Assembly: GCA_025963615.1 (NCBI GenBank)
Contig: JAOQAL010000743.1
Coordinates: forward strand, 1-5,331
Reading direction: 5' to 3'
Source of the DNA: Chitinophagaceae bacterium
GTDB taxonomy: Bacteria > Bacteroidota > Bacteroidia > Chitinophagales > Chitinophagaceae
Length of the DNA: 5,331 nucleotides
The number at the start of each line of letters is the position of its first letter. Position 1 is the first letter of the stretch. Below, piece by piece: positions 1 to 5,298 of the stretch. Under the pieces are notes generated by a model. That model was not told the origin of the DNA. It did no database searches and was given only the letters and a program-made list of their open reading frames with translations. The translations under genes and the position numbers were made by a program.

Positions 1-718
1 ACTGGCTGATAATAAAATCAAATGGATTCACATATTGTAACTGCTGTTCTCTTAACTCCTGCATATGTGCTACAACAGGAAACCGGTGATGGTATTGCCA
101 CAGTAGATTTGGTAAAAAAATGAGAAACGCAATTACAAATGAGATATACAGATGTTTGTTGAGAAATATTTTTCGTTGTCTTGAAATGAGAAGGGCCGCT
201 ACTATACTTATGGTAAATAATGATACGGAATACTTGCTCATGAAGCCCAGGCCTACGCTTACTCCAAAAATATAAAGCCATTTGTTTTGTTCTGTCTGCA
301 CATAACGCGTCAGCGTAAAGACCATCATCGTCCAGAAAAAAAGTTCCAGAAAGTTGGGTTGAAACAAAAAGAACATCCGCATATAACCATCCAGCATAAA
401 CGGCAACCAGCCCAAAATCAAAGCAAATGTTCTTCCACCCAGCGAGATAATTATTTTTCCTGTGAGTAAATAGGTAAAGGCGCCAAATAATGCAGGCCAT
501 ATTTTTATCCAGAACATCCCATTGCCAAATAAATTAGTGAGCCAGGCAAATACACTCAGGAGTGGTGGCACTTCCATATAGCCCCATGCCATATGATGGC
601 CTTCGGCCAGGTATAGAAATTCGTCCCGGTGCGGTTGATAATAACTGTCCTGCAGGAAAAATGGAATGATCAATTTTATACATGCCAGCAGGTAAAGCAG
701 CCTGTTTCCTTTAAACAT
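1..718 (-). CDS. GT39/ArnT-PMT-type membrane glycosyltransferase, N-terminal 239 residues (truncated by window edge)
   Basis: This is an open frame with no stop from the ATG at 718-716 to the left edge, so the C-terminal part is missing. An in-frame TAA at 725-727 lies just upstream, so this ATG is the only possible start. The protein opens with a hydrophobic segment (about residues 7-22). It then has the acidic loop typical of the family, QPHRDEFLYLAEGHHMAWGY (28-47), with the D32-E33 pair expected to be catalytic, followed by EVPPLL (49-54). Further hydrophobic segments lie at about 72-92, 97-112, 120-138, 148-176 and 190-207, with the family-like GLGFMSKYS at 156-164. Family members move sugars from polyprenyl-phosphate donors onto lipids, proteins or glycans on the outer face of the inner membrane; the substrate here cannot be told. 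The gene follows gltX on the same strand after 52 bp and may be co-transcribed. I am confident of the family, not of the acceptor. Confidence 0.87.
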   Translation of the reverse strand, partial: MFKGNRLLYLLACIKLIIPFFLQDSYYQPHRDEFLYLAEGHHMAWGYMEVPPLLSVFAWLTNLFGNGMFWIKIWPALFGAFTYLLTGKIIISLGGRTFALILGWLPFMLDGYMRMFFLFQPNFLELFFWTMMVFTLTRYVQTEQNKWLYIFGVSVGLGFMSKYSVSLFTISIVAALLISRQRKIFLNKHLYISFVIAFLIFLPNLLWQYHHRFPVVAHMQELREQQLQYVNPFDFIISQ

Positions 719-774
719 AGTGGTTTATTTAAAAAAATGTCGGATTTCTTCCTTGGCATTCAACACACCACTAT
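717..774 (-). promoter_or_regulatory. Inverted repeat bridging gltX stop and glycosyltransferase start
   Basis: ATAGTGGT (717-724) and ACCACTAT (767-774) are perfect 8-bp inverted arms about 42 bp apart. In the minus-strand transcript one arm contains the gltX stop codon (771-773) and the other contains the first two bases of the glycosyltransferase ATG. A folded stem could limit or couple translation of the second gene. An 8-bp match with a long loop could also be chance. Confidence 0.25.
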
Positions 775-2309
775 ATCAATTCCAATACATATCGGATTCG
801 TAGTATGGTTTCTTCTTTACCCAAAACAGCGGCAATTTCAAAAACCGGCGGCCCGAACTTTCCACCTACAAGCATAATGCGAAAAGGCAATTGTAATTCG
901 CCGGGTTTTATGTTTTGCAATACTGCTAATTTTTTAAAACCATCTTCTATAAAAGCGCTCTCCCATTGCGGAACAGCGTTTAGCTCTTCGATGAATGATT
1001 TAAAAAATATTTTTTTTGCTTCATTCCATTTCGGTTTCACAGCCTCCAGGTCATATTGTTCCGGTAGTTGAAAAAAGAATGAACCCTGCGATACAAAATC
1101 AATCAGCAGAGTACAACGGTCTTTTATGATATTTAAAACTTTTACAAAAAAGCTTTCATCTGTGATTGGAATGCCTTTTTCAATAAACAGTTTCTTAACG
1201 GTTCCCGAAAGATTGGGGGACCAACTATCCACTGTCAGCTTTTTAATCCATTCATGGTTAAACCATTTTGCTTTTTCATAATCAAACTTCGCTCCGCTGC
1301 TATGCACTCTTTCAATTGAAAATTTTTCTATCAATTCTTCTTTCGTAAAAATTTCCTGTTCCGTGCCATCATTCCAGCCTAGCAAGGCGAGCAGGTTAAT
1401 GAATGCTTCTGGTAAAAACCCTTTTTCCTTAAAGCCTTCTGTCCCCCGATAGCTATCGGGATCCCCCGGCTTTGGATCAGCCCAACTCATGGCAAAAACC
1501 GGAAAACCGTATTTGGCGCCGTCGCGCTTACTTAATTTTCCATTCGGGCCCAATATTAAAGGAAGATGAGCCCATTGAGGCATTTCATTCAACCCAAATA
1601 AATACTGCCATAATAAAACATGTACCGGTGCGCTGGGCAACCATTCTTCACCACGAAAAGCATGGGTAATCTTCATTAAATAATCATCTACCACCACTGC
1701 GAGATGATACGTAGGCATTCCATCCGCTTTCAACAATACTTTATCATCAATCTGCCAGCTATCAAAATTTACTTTTCCCCGTATCATATCGTCAAACGAG
1801 ATAACCAGATCTTCCGGCATTTTGATTCTGATGACGTAGGGGATGGCTTTATCTAATAAATCAGCTACTTCATTTGCAGGCAGGGAAATTGAATTGCGTA
1901 AGCCGGAGGCTGTACGATAATGTTGACTGTATTGAAAGTTTGGAATTTCATTCCGCATTTTCTCCAGTTCTTCCGGGGTATCAAATGCATAATAGGCATG
2001 GCCTTGTTTTACTAACTGGTCCGCATATTCACGATACAGCGTTTTTCTTTCACTCTGGCGGTAAGGTCCATAAGCTCCGCCATGCAATGGACTTTCGTCT
2101 GGCTCAAGTCCTATCCATTTCAGACAGTTGAAAATGTAGTCTTCTGCCCCGGCTACATAGCGGCTTTGGTCGGTATCTTCAATTCTCAGAATAAAATCAC
2201 CACCCTGTTTTTTGGCGAACAGGTAATTGTATAAAACTGTTCTTACTCCGCCCAGATGCAAACCGCCCGTAGGACTGGGAGCAAACCGTACACGTACTTT
2301 TTTATTCAT
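771..2309 (-). CDS. gltX: Glutamyl-tRNA synthetase (GluRS)
   Basis: This class I aminoacyl-tRNA synthetase charges tRNA-Glu with glutamate in the cytoplasm. The 512 residues match the usual family length. The Rossmann-fold catalytic domain begins with RFAPSPTGGLHLGGVRT (8-24), where HLGG (18-21) is the HIGH motif. LRIEDTD (41-47), ADGMPTYHLAVVVDD (195-209), HAFRGEEWL (216-224) and the ATP-binding KLSKR motif (258-262) follow. LLALLGWNDGTEQE (306-319) leads into the helical anticodon-binding C-terminal half. A frame with a TTG start at 2318 also exists, but that TTG lies inside the -7 promoter element, so the ATG at 2309-2307 is preferred. Residues 283-289 (DPDSYRG) come from a perfect 16-bp palindrome and appear to be an extra short insertion between DPK and GFKEKG, a variable surface stretch in the family. 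No catalytic motif is disturbed, so the enzyme should be functional. Confidence 0.97.
   Translation of the reverse strand: MNKKVRVRFAPSPTGGLHLGGVRTVLYNYLFAKKQGGDFILRIEDTDQSRYVAGAEDYIFNCLKWIGLEPDESPLHGGAYGPYRQSERKTLYREYADQLVKQGHAYYAFDTPEELEKMRNEIPNFQYSQHYRTASGLRNSISLPANEVADLLDKAIPYVIRIKMPEDLVISFDDMIRGKVNFDSWQIDDKVLLKADGMPTYHLAVVVDDYLMKITHAFRGEEWLPSAPVHVLLWQYLFGLNEMPQWAHLPLILGPNGKLSKRDGAKYGFPVFAMSWADPKPGDPDSYRGTEGFKEKGFLPEAFINLLALLGWNDGTEQEIFTKEELIEKFSIERVHSSGAKFDYEKAKWFNHEWIKKLTVDSWSPNLSGTVKKLFIEKGIPITDESFFVKVLNIIKDRCTLLIDFVSQGSFFFQLPEQYDLEAVKPKWNEAKKIFFKSFIEELNAVPQWESAFIEDGFKKLAVLQNIKPGELQLPFRIMLVGGKFGPPVFEIAAVLGKEETILRIRYVLELI
1445..1460. repeat. Perfect 16-bp palindrome CCCGATAGCTATCGGG inside gltX
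   Basis: The two halves are exact reverse complements around the central AGCT. The site is read in frame in gltX as part of DPDSYRG. It shares the CCCGAT/ATCGGG arms with palindromes at 2437-2452, 5125-5141 and 5255-5271, which points to one dispersed family. A neighbouring GGGATCCC (1458-1465) adds local symmetry. Confidence 0.8.
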
Positions 2310-2315
2310 AGTCTG

Positions 2316-2323
2316 CAAAGATA
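2316..2323 (-). promoter_or_regulatory. gltX: Bacteroidota -7 element (TATCTTTG) for gltX
   Basis: On the minus strand TATCTTTG is an exact match to TAnnTTTG and ends only 6 bases before the gltX ATG at 2309. Transcription would begin at or very near the start codon, giving a leaderless or nearly leaderless mRNA. I see no convincing -33 TTTG at the usual distance, which lowers confidence. Confidence 0.5.
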
Positions 2324-2367
2324 AAGCCTCTGGCTACCTGCCCGGGCGGAACGAAATAAATTTATAG

Positions 2368-2375
2368 TAGATTTG
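2368..2375 (+). promoter_or_regulatory. Bacteroidota -7 element (TAGATTTG) for the deacetylase gene
   Basis: TAGATTTG matches TAnnTTTG exactly on the plus strand and predicts a transcript start at about 2380. That leaves roughly 8 nt of leader if translation starts at 2389, or about 85 nt if it starts at 2467. It faces away from the gltX promoter. A palindromic GCCCGGGC (2340-2347) lies between the two elements. No clear -33 element is visible. Confidence 0.5.
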
Positions 2376-2436
2376 ATTTTGCTCATCAATGGAAGAAATC
2401 GCAAGTAATAGTAAACTCCCGAAACCTCTCTTTGGG

Positions 2437-2452
2437 TCCCGGTATATCGGGA
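2437..2452. repeat. Near-perfect palindrome TCCCGGTATATCGGGA
   Basis: All pairs are complementary except one G-T pair (2442/2447). The arms match the TCCCGAT/ATCGGGA palindromes at 1445-1460 and 5125-5141 with one base changed. It lies in the leader of the deacetylase if translation starts at 2467, or codes for part of GSRYIGM if it starts at 2389. Confidence 0.5.
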
Positions 2453-2453
2453 T

Positions 2454-2460
2454 GAGGAAG
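2454..2460 (+). promoter_or_regulatory. Shine-Dalgarno-like GAGGAAG for the start at 2467
   Basis: This purine run lies 6 bases before the ATG at 2467. The upstream ATG at 2389 has no such sequence. It favours the shorter deacetylase reading, although Bacteroidota often do without Shine-Dalgarno sites. Confidence 0.4.
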
Positions 2461-2466
2461 CCTTAT

Positions 2467-3114
2467 ATGGTTAAAACTCCCTGGTGGCTAAAAAAACTAT
2501 ACCCTGCCCGGCTTTGGCATGTTGATACCGAAAAGAAAATCCTATATCTCACTTTTGATGACGGACCTCATCCTGAAGCCACAGCCTTTGTATTAAATGA
2601 ATTAAAAAAACATGATGCATTAGCTACCTTTTTTTGCATTGGTAAAAATGTTTTGGAATGGCCGGATGTTTACAAACGGATTTTAGATGAAGGACATGCT
2701 GTGGGCAATCATACACAGAACCATTTGAATGGATGGAGGGTGAGTGATGATGTTTATATGAAAGATATTGCACAAGCTGCTAACTATATTGACTCGGGAT
2801 TGTTCCGCCCACCTTATGGAAGAATCACTTCTTTCCAGGCAAAGCATTTGCGTTCAGCCATGCGGGGTAGAAAGCCAAAAATTATCATGTGGGATGTATT
2901 GAGTGCTGATTTTGATACCTTGATAACAGCTGAAAAATGTCTTGAAAACGTAATTTTTAAGTCCAGGCCCGGGTCAATCATCGTATTTCATGACAGCGAA
3001 AAAGCTTTTTCCAAATTGCAGTATTGTCTTCCCAGAATTCTTAATTTTTTTTCTGAAAAAGATTACCGGTTCGATACTCTTAAAGGAATGGATGAAGAAG
3101 GCGAGCCAGTTTAA
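2467..3114 (+). CDS. Polysaccharide deacetylase, NodB/CE4 family
   Basis: CE4 enzymes remove N- or O-acetyl groups from chitin-like, peptidoglycan or other glycans using a metal ion. The frame is open from an ATG at 2389 (241 residues); counting from that codon, the motifs are all present. TFDDGP (55-60) carries the catalytic base D57 and metal ligand D58. HTQNH (108-112) supplies the two metal-binding histidines. RPPYGR (140-145) is motif 3, MWDVLSAD (167-174) is motif 4, and VFHD with H201 is motif 5. I place the start at M27 (2467), giving 215 residues. The sequence MVKTPWWLKKLYP resembles the usual start of this cytoplasmic-looking subfamily, a Shine-Dalgarno-like GAGGAAG precedes it, and the 26 codons before it contain a palindromic repeat. 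M22 (2452) is another possibility. There is no signal peptide or membrane segment. The gene stands alone, divergent from gltX, and its natural substrate is unknown. Confidence 0.93.
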   Translation: MVKTPWWLKKLYPARLWHVDTEKKILYLTFDDGPHPEATAFVLNELKKHDALATFFCIGKNVLEWPDVYKRILDEGHAVGNHTQNHLNGWRVSDDVYMKDIAQAANYIDSGLFRPPYGRITSFQAKHLRSAMRGRKPKIIMWDVLSADFDTLITAEKCLENVIFKSRPGSIIVFHDSEKAFSKLQYCLPRILNFFSEKDYRFDTLKGMDEEGEPV

Positions 3115-3172
3115 TTAAAATCAGGAAGTTAATTTAATAAGGGCTAAAGTGTTGAGAATCAGGCAAAAATTA

Positions 3173-3202
3173 GGGCCTGGGTAGAAACCCTGGCCCGTTT
3201 TT
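3173..3202 (+). terminator. Rho-independent terminator, probably bidirectional
   Basis: GGGCCTGGGT (3173-3182) pairs with ACCCTGGCCC (3187-3196) with a single T-T mismatch around an AGAA loop. G plus five T residues follow (3198-3202), so it ends the deacetylase transcript. On the minus strand the stem is followed by TAATTTTTG, so it may also stop the converging lipoprotein gene that ends at 3249. Confidence 0.85.
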
Positions 3203-3248
3203 AATCCGTACCCTATGAAAACTGATTTAAAGATAGAATAATTTTTGA

Positions 3249-4157
3249 TTAATGCAAACTTATTTCCTGTGTTGAGCCATTAATTATTACGGTAGCCCTG
3301 TTGTCGCAATCACCCAGTCCATAGTCCAGTATTGCTACCCATTGGCTACCGGCGACACCCGCCCCCAGCGTTGTTTTTATTACACCTTGTACAACCCAGC
3401 GGCAAAGAAATTTCTTAACCAATGGCTCATCAATATTAGATTCCCAGGTGGCGAGCAGGTTACCTCTTTTCAACCGGCCATTTGAATTTCCTTCAACAGT
3501 GAAAGCATCATCCAGCGCGATGTCAGGAGTTGCCAGGCCTTCCGTCTGGGTTATCACTTTGTGATTATTCCATTCGGTATAGTTGCCGTTGAGTTTACTG
3601 AGTTTTGCGTTTTGCACATCTACCGTGAATTGCCGGTTACCCGCAGACGTAGTGTTGGCAATAGTTTCAGCACCTTCTACCTTAATGCTATCAATATAAA
3701 ATCCGTCGAAAAGGACGGTTGCTTTATTACCTGCCACAATTAATCTCCCCGTATAAGTCGCAATAATTTTTCCCTTGCGTATATGGCCATCCTTTCCTTC
3801 GCAGCCAGCACCAAAGTCAATTACGATCTGTAGCGGAAAAATATTGGGGGCTGCCAGTTGCGTTATGGAAACTGTAAAGCAACTGTTAGGTCTTTCGGCA
3901 TTTGGGTTAACGTTCATTGAACGGCCAAAAACACCGGTACCCTGCATACCGACATCATTGTTAACGCCCATGACATTGTCGAAAACATCATTGAACACAA
4001 ATTCTGCTTCTGCGTTTGACTCAGCGGAGGCAAGCGAGGCTTCTTGTTTATCATCGTCGGTAGCGCCACTATTTTCCTTCTTACAGGAAAAGATCGTAAG
4101 GGCAGTTAAAACAGACAGGGTGATTAAAAAACGGGCTGGGGCACTAATAAATTTCAT
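3249..4157 (-). CDS. Uncharacterised exported lipoprotein
   Basis: The N-terminus is a type II signal peptide: charged or polar MKFISAPARF, a hydrophobic core at 11-23, then a lipobox with IFSC and lipidated C25. The mature protein starts CKKENSGATDDD, an acidic-polar linker, so the protein should be anchored in the outer or inner membrane with its body in the periplasm or at the surface. The body (about 50-302) is rich in short beta-like stretches with no membrane segment. Related motifs recur: RKGKIIATYTG (127-137) resembles KRGNLLATWES (230-240), and VIDFGAGC (112-119) resembles ILDYGLGDC (276-284). Cysteines 93, 119, 252 and 284 could form disulfides. The C-terminal CDNRATVIINGSTQEISL is a pattern I associate with a widespread Bacteroidota lipoprotein family of unknown function. 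It is a single gene, convergent with the deacetylase and divergent from tatD. No enzymatic motif is recognised. Confidence 0.88.
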   Translation of the reverse strand: MKFISAPARFLITLSVLTALTIFSCKKENSGATDDDKQEASLASAESNAEAEFVFNDVFDNVMGVNNDVGMQGTGVFGRSMNVNPNAERPNSCFTVSITQLAAPNIFPLQIVIDFGAGCEGKDGHIRKGKIIATYTGRLIVAGNKATVLFDGFYIDSIKVEGAETIANTTSAGNRQFTVDVQNAKLSKLNGNYTEWNNHKVITQTEGLATPDIALDDAFTVEGNSNGRLKRGNLLATWESNIDEPLVKKFLCRWVVQGVIKTTLGAGVAGSQWVAILDYGLGDCDNRATVIINGSTQEISLH

Positions 4158-4202
4158 AGCATGGTCTTTAAGATAAACAGTTAGATAACGTTAGTGAGAA
4201 GG

Positions 4203-4210
4203 CAAATATT
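4203..4210 (-). promoter_or_regulatory. Possible -7 element (AATATTTG) for the lipoprotein gene
   Basis: Read on the minus strand, AATATTTG matches TAnnTTTG in all but the first base. It would give a leader of roughly 40 nt before the lipoprotein ATG at 4157. No clear -33 element is visible, so this is only the best candidate in the 108-bp divergent region. Confidence 0.3.
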
Positions 4211-4211
4211 G

Positions 4212-4224
4212 GTTAAAGTTTAAC
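4212..4224. promoter_or_regulatory. Odd palindrome GTTAAAGTTTAAC between divergent genes
   Basis: GTTAAA and TTTAAC are perfect inverted arms around a single central G. The site lies next to the candidate lipoprotein promoter and upstream of the TATAATTTTA stretch (4232-4241) that could serve tatD. Its symmetry and place would suit an operator for a dimeric regulator. AT-rich palindromes of this length also arise by chance. Confidence 0.25.
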
Positions 4225-4253
4225 GGTTTCCTATAATTTTAGGGAGTTTTATT

Positions 4254-4260
4254 AAGGGAG
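4254..4260 (+). promoter_or_regulatory. tatD: Ribosome binding site of the TatD-family gene
   Basis: AAGGGAG lies 5 bases before the ATG at 4266 and is a good Shine-Dalgarno match for a Bacteroidota gene. It fixes the start at 4266, which also agrees with the conserved N-terminal IDTHCH motif. Confidence 0.6.
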
Positions 4261-4265
4261 AAATA

Positions 4266-5033
4266 ATGCAGCTAATTGATACTCATTGTCATATTTACTC
4301 GGCGGCGTTTGATGCCGACCGCCAGCCGATGATCGAAAGGGCGAAAAATGAAGGCGTGGCTAAGATGCTGATGCCGGCTATTGATTCTGCGGAGCATGAA
4401 TCCATGCTGTTACTGGAGCAGCAAAACCCGGGGAAATGTATAGCGATGATGGGCTTGCATCCCTGTTCGGTAAAAGAAAATTATGAACAGGAGCTTACCC
4501 TCATCCGGCAATATTATGAAAAGCGGTCGTTTATTGCCGTGGGAGAAATCGGTTTAGATTTCTATTGGGATATCAGTTTCAAAGAGCAGCAATACGATGC
4601 ATTTAACCGCCAGGTGGAATGGGCATTACAATATGACATTCCTATTGTTATTCATTCGAGGGATTCAACGGATGAGTGCATCCAGGTGGTAAAAGAGCAT
4701 CAGAAGGGCAAGCTGAAAGGAGTCTTTCATTGTTTTTCCGGATCGGTGGAGCAGGCGAACCAGATTACGGAACTGGGGTTATATCTTGGCATCGGGGGAG
4801 TGGTGACCTTCAAAAATGGCGGTTTAGATGTGGTGATGAAGCAAATAGATTTAAAGCATATTGTTCTTGAAACCGATGCGCCATACCTGGCGCCAACACC
4901 TTTTCGGGGCAAGAGGAATGAGTGCAGTTATATAAAATATGTGGCGCAAAAATTAGCAGATATTAAAGCATTGGATATGGAAGAAGTAGCGGCGCTTACG
5001 ACTAAAAATGCCCAAAGTTTATTCCGGCTTTAA
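4266..5033 (+). CDS. tatD: TatD-family metal-dependent hydrolase (DNase-like)
   Basis: TatD/YcfH-type proteins are TIM-barrel hydrolases of the amidohydrolase superfamily. Characterised members are magnesium-dependent 3'-5' exonucleases, and some act on D-aminoacyl-tRNA or other substrates. The 255 residues are full length and every metal-site motif is present: IDTHCH (4-9) with H7 and H9, VGEIGLDFYWD (92-102) with E94, PIVIHSRDS (126-134) with H130, GVFHCFSGS (152-160) with H155, and LETDAPYLAP (201-210) with D204. The GKRNE motif (215-219) follows. Activity is therefore expected, but the exact substrate cannot be told and the paralogue name is approximate. The protein is cytoplasmic. The gene is preceded by its own ribosome binding site, is divergent from the lipoprotein gene, and is followed by a promoter-like element and the tRNA-derived repeats with no clear terminator. 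Confidence 0.95.
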   Translation: MQLIDTHCHIYSAAFDADRQPMIERAKNEGVAKMLMPAIDSAEHESMLLLEQQNPGKCIAMMGLHPCSVKENYEQELTLIRQYYEKRSFIAVGEIGLDFYWDISFKEQQYDAFNRQVEWALQYDIPIVIHSRDSTDECIQVVKEHQKGKLKGVFHCFSGSVEQANQITELGLYLGIGGVVTFKNGGLDVVMKQIDLKHIVLETDAPYLAPTPFRGKRNECSYIKYVAQKLADIKALDMEEVAALTTKNAQSLFRL

Positions 5034-5037
5034 CCCT

Positions 5038-5045
5038 TATTTTTG
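5038..5045 (+). promoter_or_regulatory. Bacteroidota -7 element (TATTTTTG) upstream of the repeat array
   Basis: TATTTTTG matches TAnnTTTG exactly and starts 4 bases after the tatD stop codon. The predicted transcript would start near 5050 and run through the tRNA-derived units that begin at 5098. It looks like a promoter inherited from a tRNA gene or one serving a downstream gene. A -33 element is not evident. Confidence 0.45.
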
Positions 5046-5048
5046 CAA

Positions 5049-5062
5049 CCCTATTTTTAGGG
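5049..5062 (+). other. Small hairpin CCCTA-TTTT-TAGGG
   Basis: A perfect 5-bp stem with a 4-base loop lies between tatD and the array. No T tract follows on either strand, so it is a poor intrinsic terminator. It would fall at the very 5' end of a transcript started by the element at 5038-5045. Confidence 0.35.
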
Positions 5063-5097
5063 AGATTTGGTAGCAAGGCAAATGATCAATAAATATT

Positions 5098-5168
5098 GGA
5101 GACTTGTCCGAGTGGTTGAAGGAGTCCCGATAAAATCGGGAGAAAGTGTGTAAACGGGAAACCGTATC
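5098..5168 (+). pseudogene. tRNA-Ser-like fragment, copy 1 (5' two thirds, altered anticodon arm)
   Basis: GGAGACT (5098-5104) is an acceptor 5' strand. TG follows, then a D arm with TCC (5107-5109) pairing GGA (5121-5123) around a GAGTGGTTGAA loop that holds the conserved GG. GAAAGTGTG (5142-5150) matches the 3' part of a tRNA-Ser(GGA) anticodon arm as I recall it from Bacteroidota, and ACGG-GAAA-CCGT (5154-5165) is a class II variable arm. The 5' anticodon strand is replaced by the palindrome at 5125-5141. No T arm (GGTTCGAATCC type) and no AGTCTCC acceptor 3' strand follows, so it cannot make a normal tRNA. Confidence 0.75.
5125..5141 (+). repeat. Palindrome TCCCGATAAAATCGGGA in tRNA-like copy 1
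   Basis: The seven-base arms TCCCGAT/ATCGGGA are perfect around AAA. It can also be read as a 5-bp stem with a 7-base loop, the size of an anticodon arm, with T at position 33. The arms are those of the palindromes in gltX (1445-1460) and at the deacetylase 5' end (2437-2452). Confidence 0.85.
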
Positions 5169-5227
5169 TATTATTATGACAAAGGTTGGATTGAAGATTT
5201 GTTGAAAGACAATTATTAATAAATATT

Positions 5228-5298
5228 GGAGACTTGTCCGAGTGGTTGAAGGAGTCCCGATAAAATCGGGAGAAAGTGTGTAAATGGGAAACCGTATC
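5228..5298 (+). pseudogene. tRNA-Ser-like fragment, copy 2
   Basis: Identical to copy 1 except for T5285 in place of C5155. The change turns a C-G pair of the variable-arm stem into a T-G pair, so that stem can still form. It too lacks the T arm and the 3' acceptor strand inside the window; the sequence after it repeats the tail of unit 1 up to the edge. Confidence 0.75.
5255..5271 (+). repeat. Palindrome TCCCGATAAAATCGGGA in tRNA-like copy 2
   Basis: Exact copy of the element at 5125-5141 at the same place in the second 130-bp unit, so the palindrome was present before the unit was duplicated. Confidence 0.85.

Noticed and set aside
18..500. Open frame of 160 codons on the minus strand
   Set aside because: It is an out-of-frame shadow of the glycosyltransferase gene, whose frame is open from 718 to the left edge with clear family motifs.
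2310..2318. TTG start of gltX three codons upstream
   Set aside because: The TTG is part of the TATCTTTG promoter element, and the ATG at 2309 begins a normal GluRS N-terminus.
3561..4176. Plus-strand open frames within the lipoprotein region
   Set aside because: They are antisense to a well-supported lipoprotein gene and show no recognisable motifs or ribosome binding site.
5049..5062. Intrinsic terminator after tatD
   Set aside because: The hairpin has only 5 pairs and no T tract follows on either strand.
5082..5153. 23-codon frame starting MINKYWRLVRVV across tRNA-like copy 1
   Set aside because: It is a translation of tRNA-derived sequence, has no ribosome binding site, and the ATG is not present in copy 2.
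5098..5220. A functional serine tRNA, or a tRNA with an intron
   Set aside because: No T arm and no AGTCTCC 3' acceptor strand occur before the next unit starts, and the inserted 17 bases replace rather than interrupt the 5' anticodon strand.
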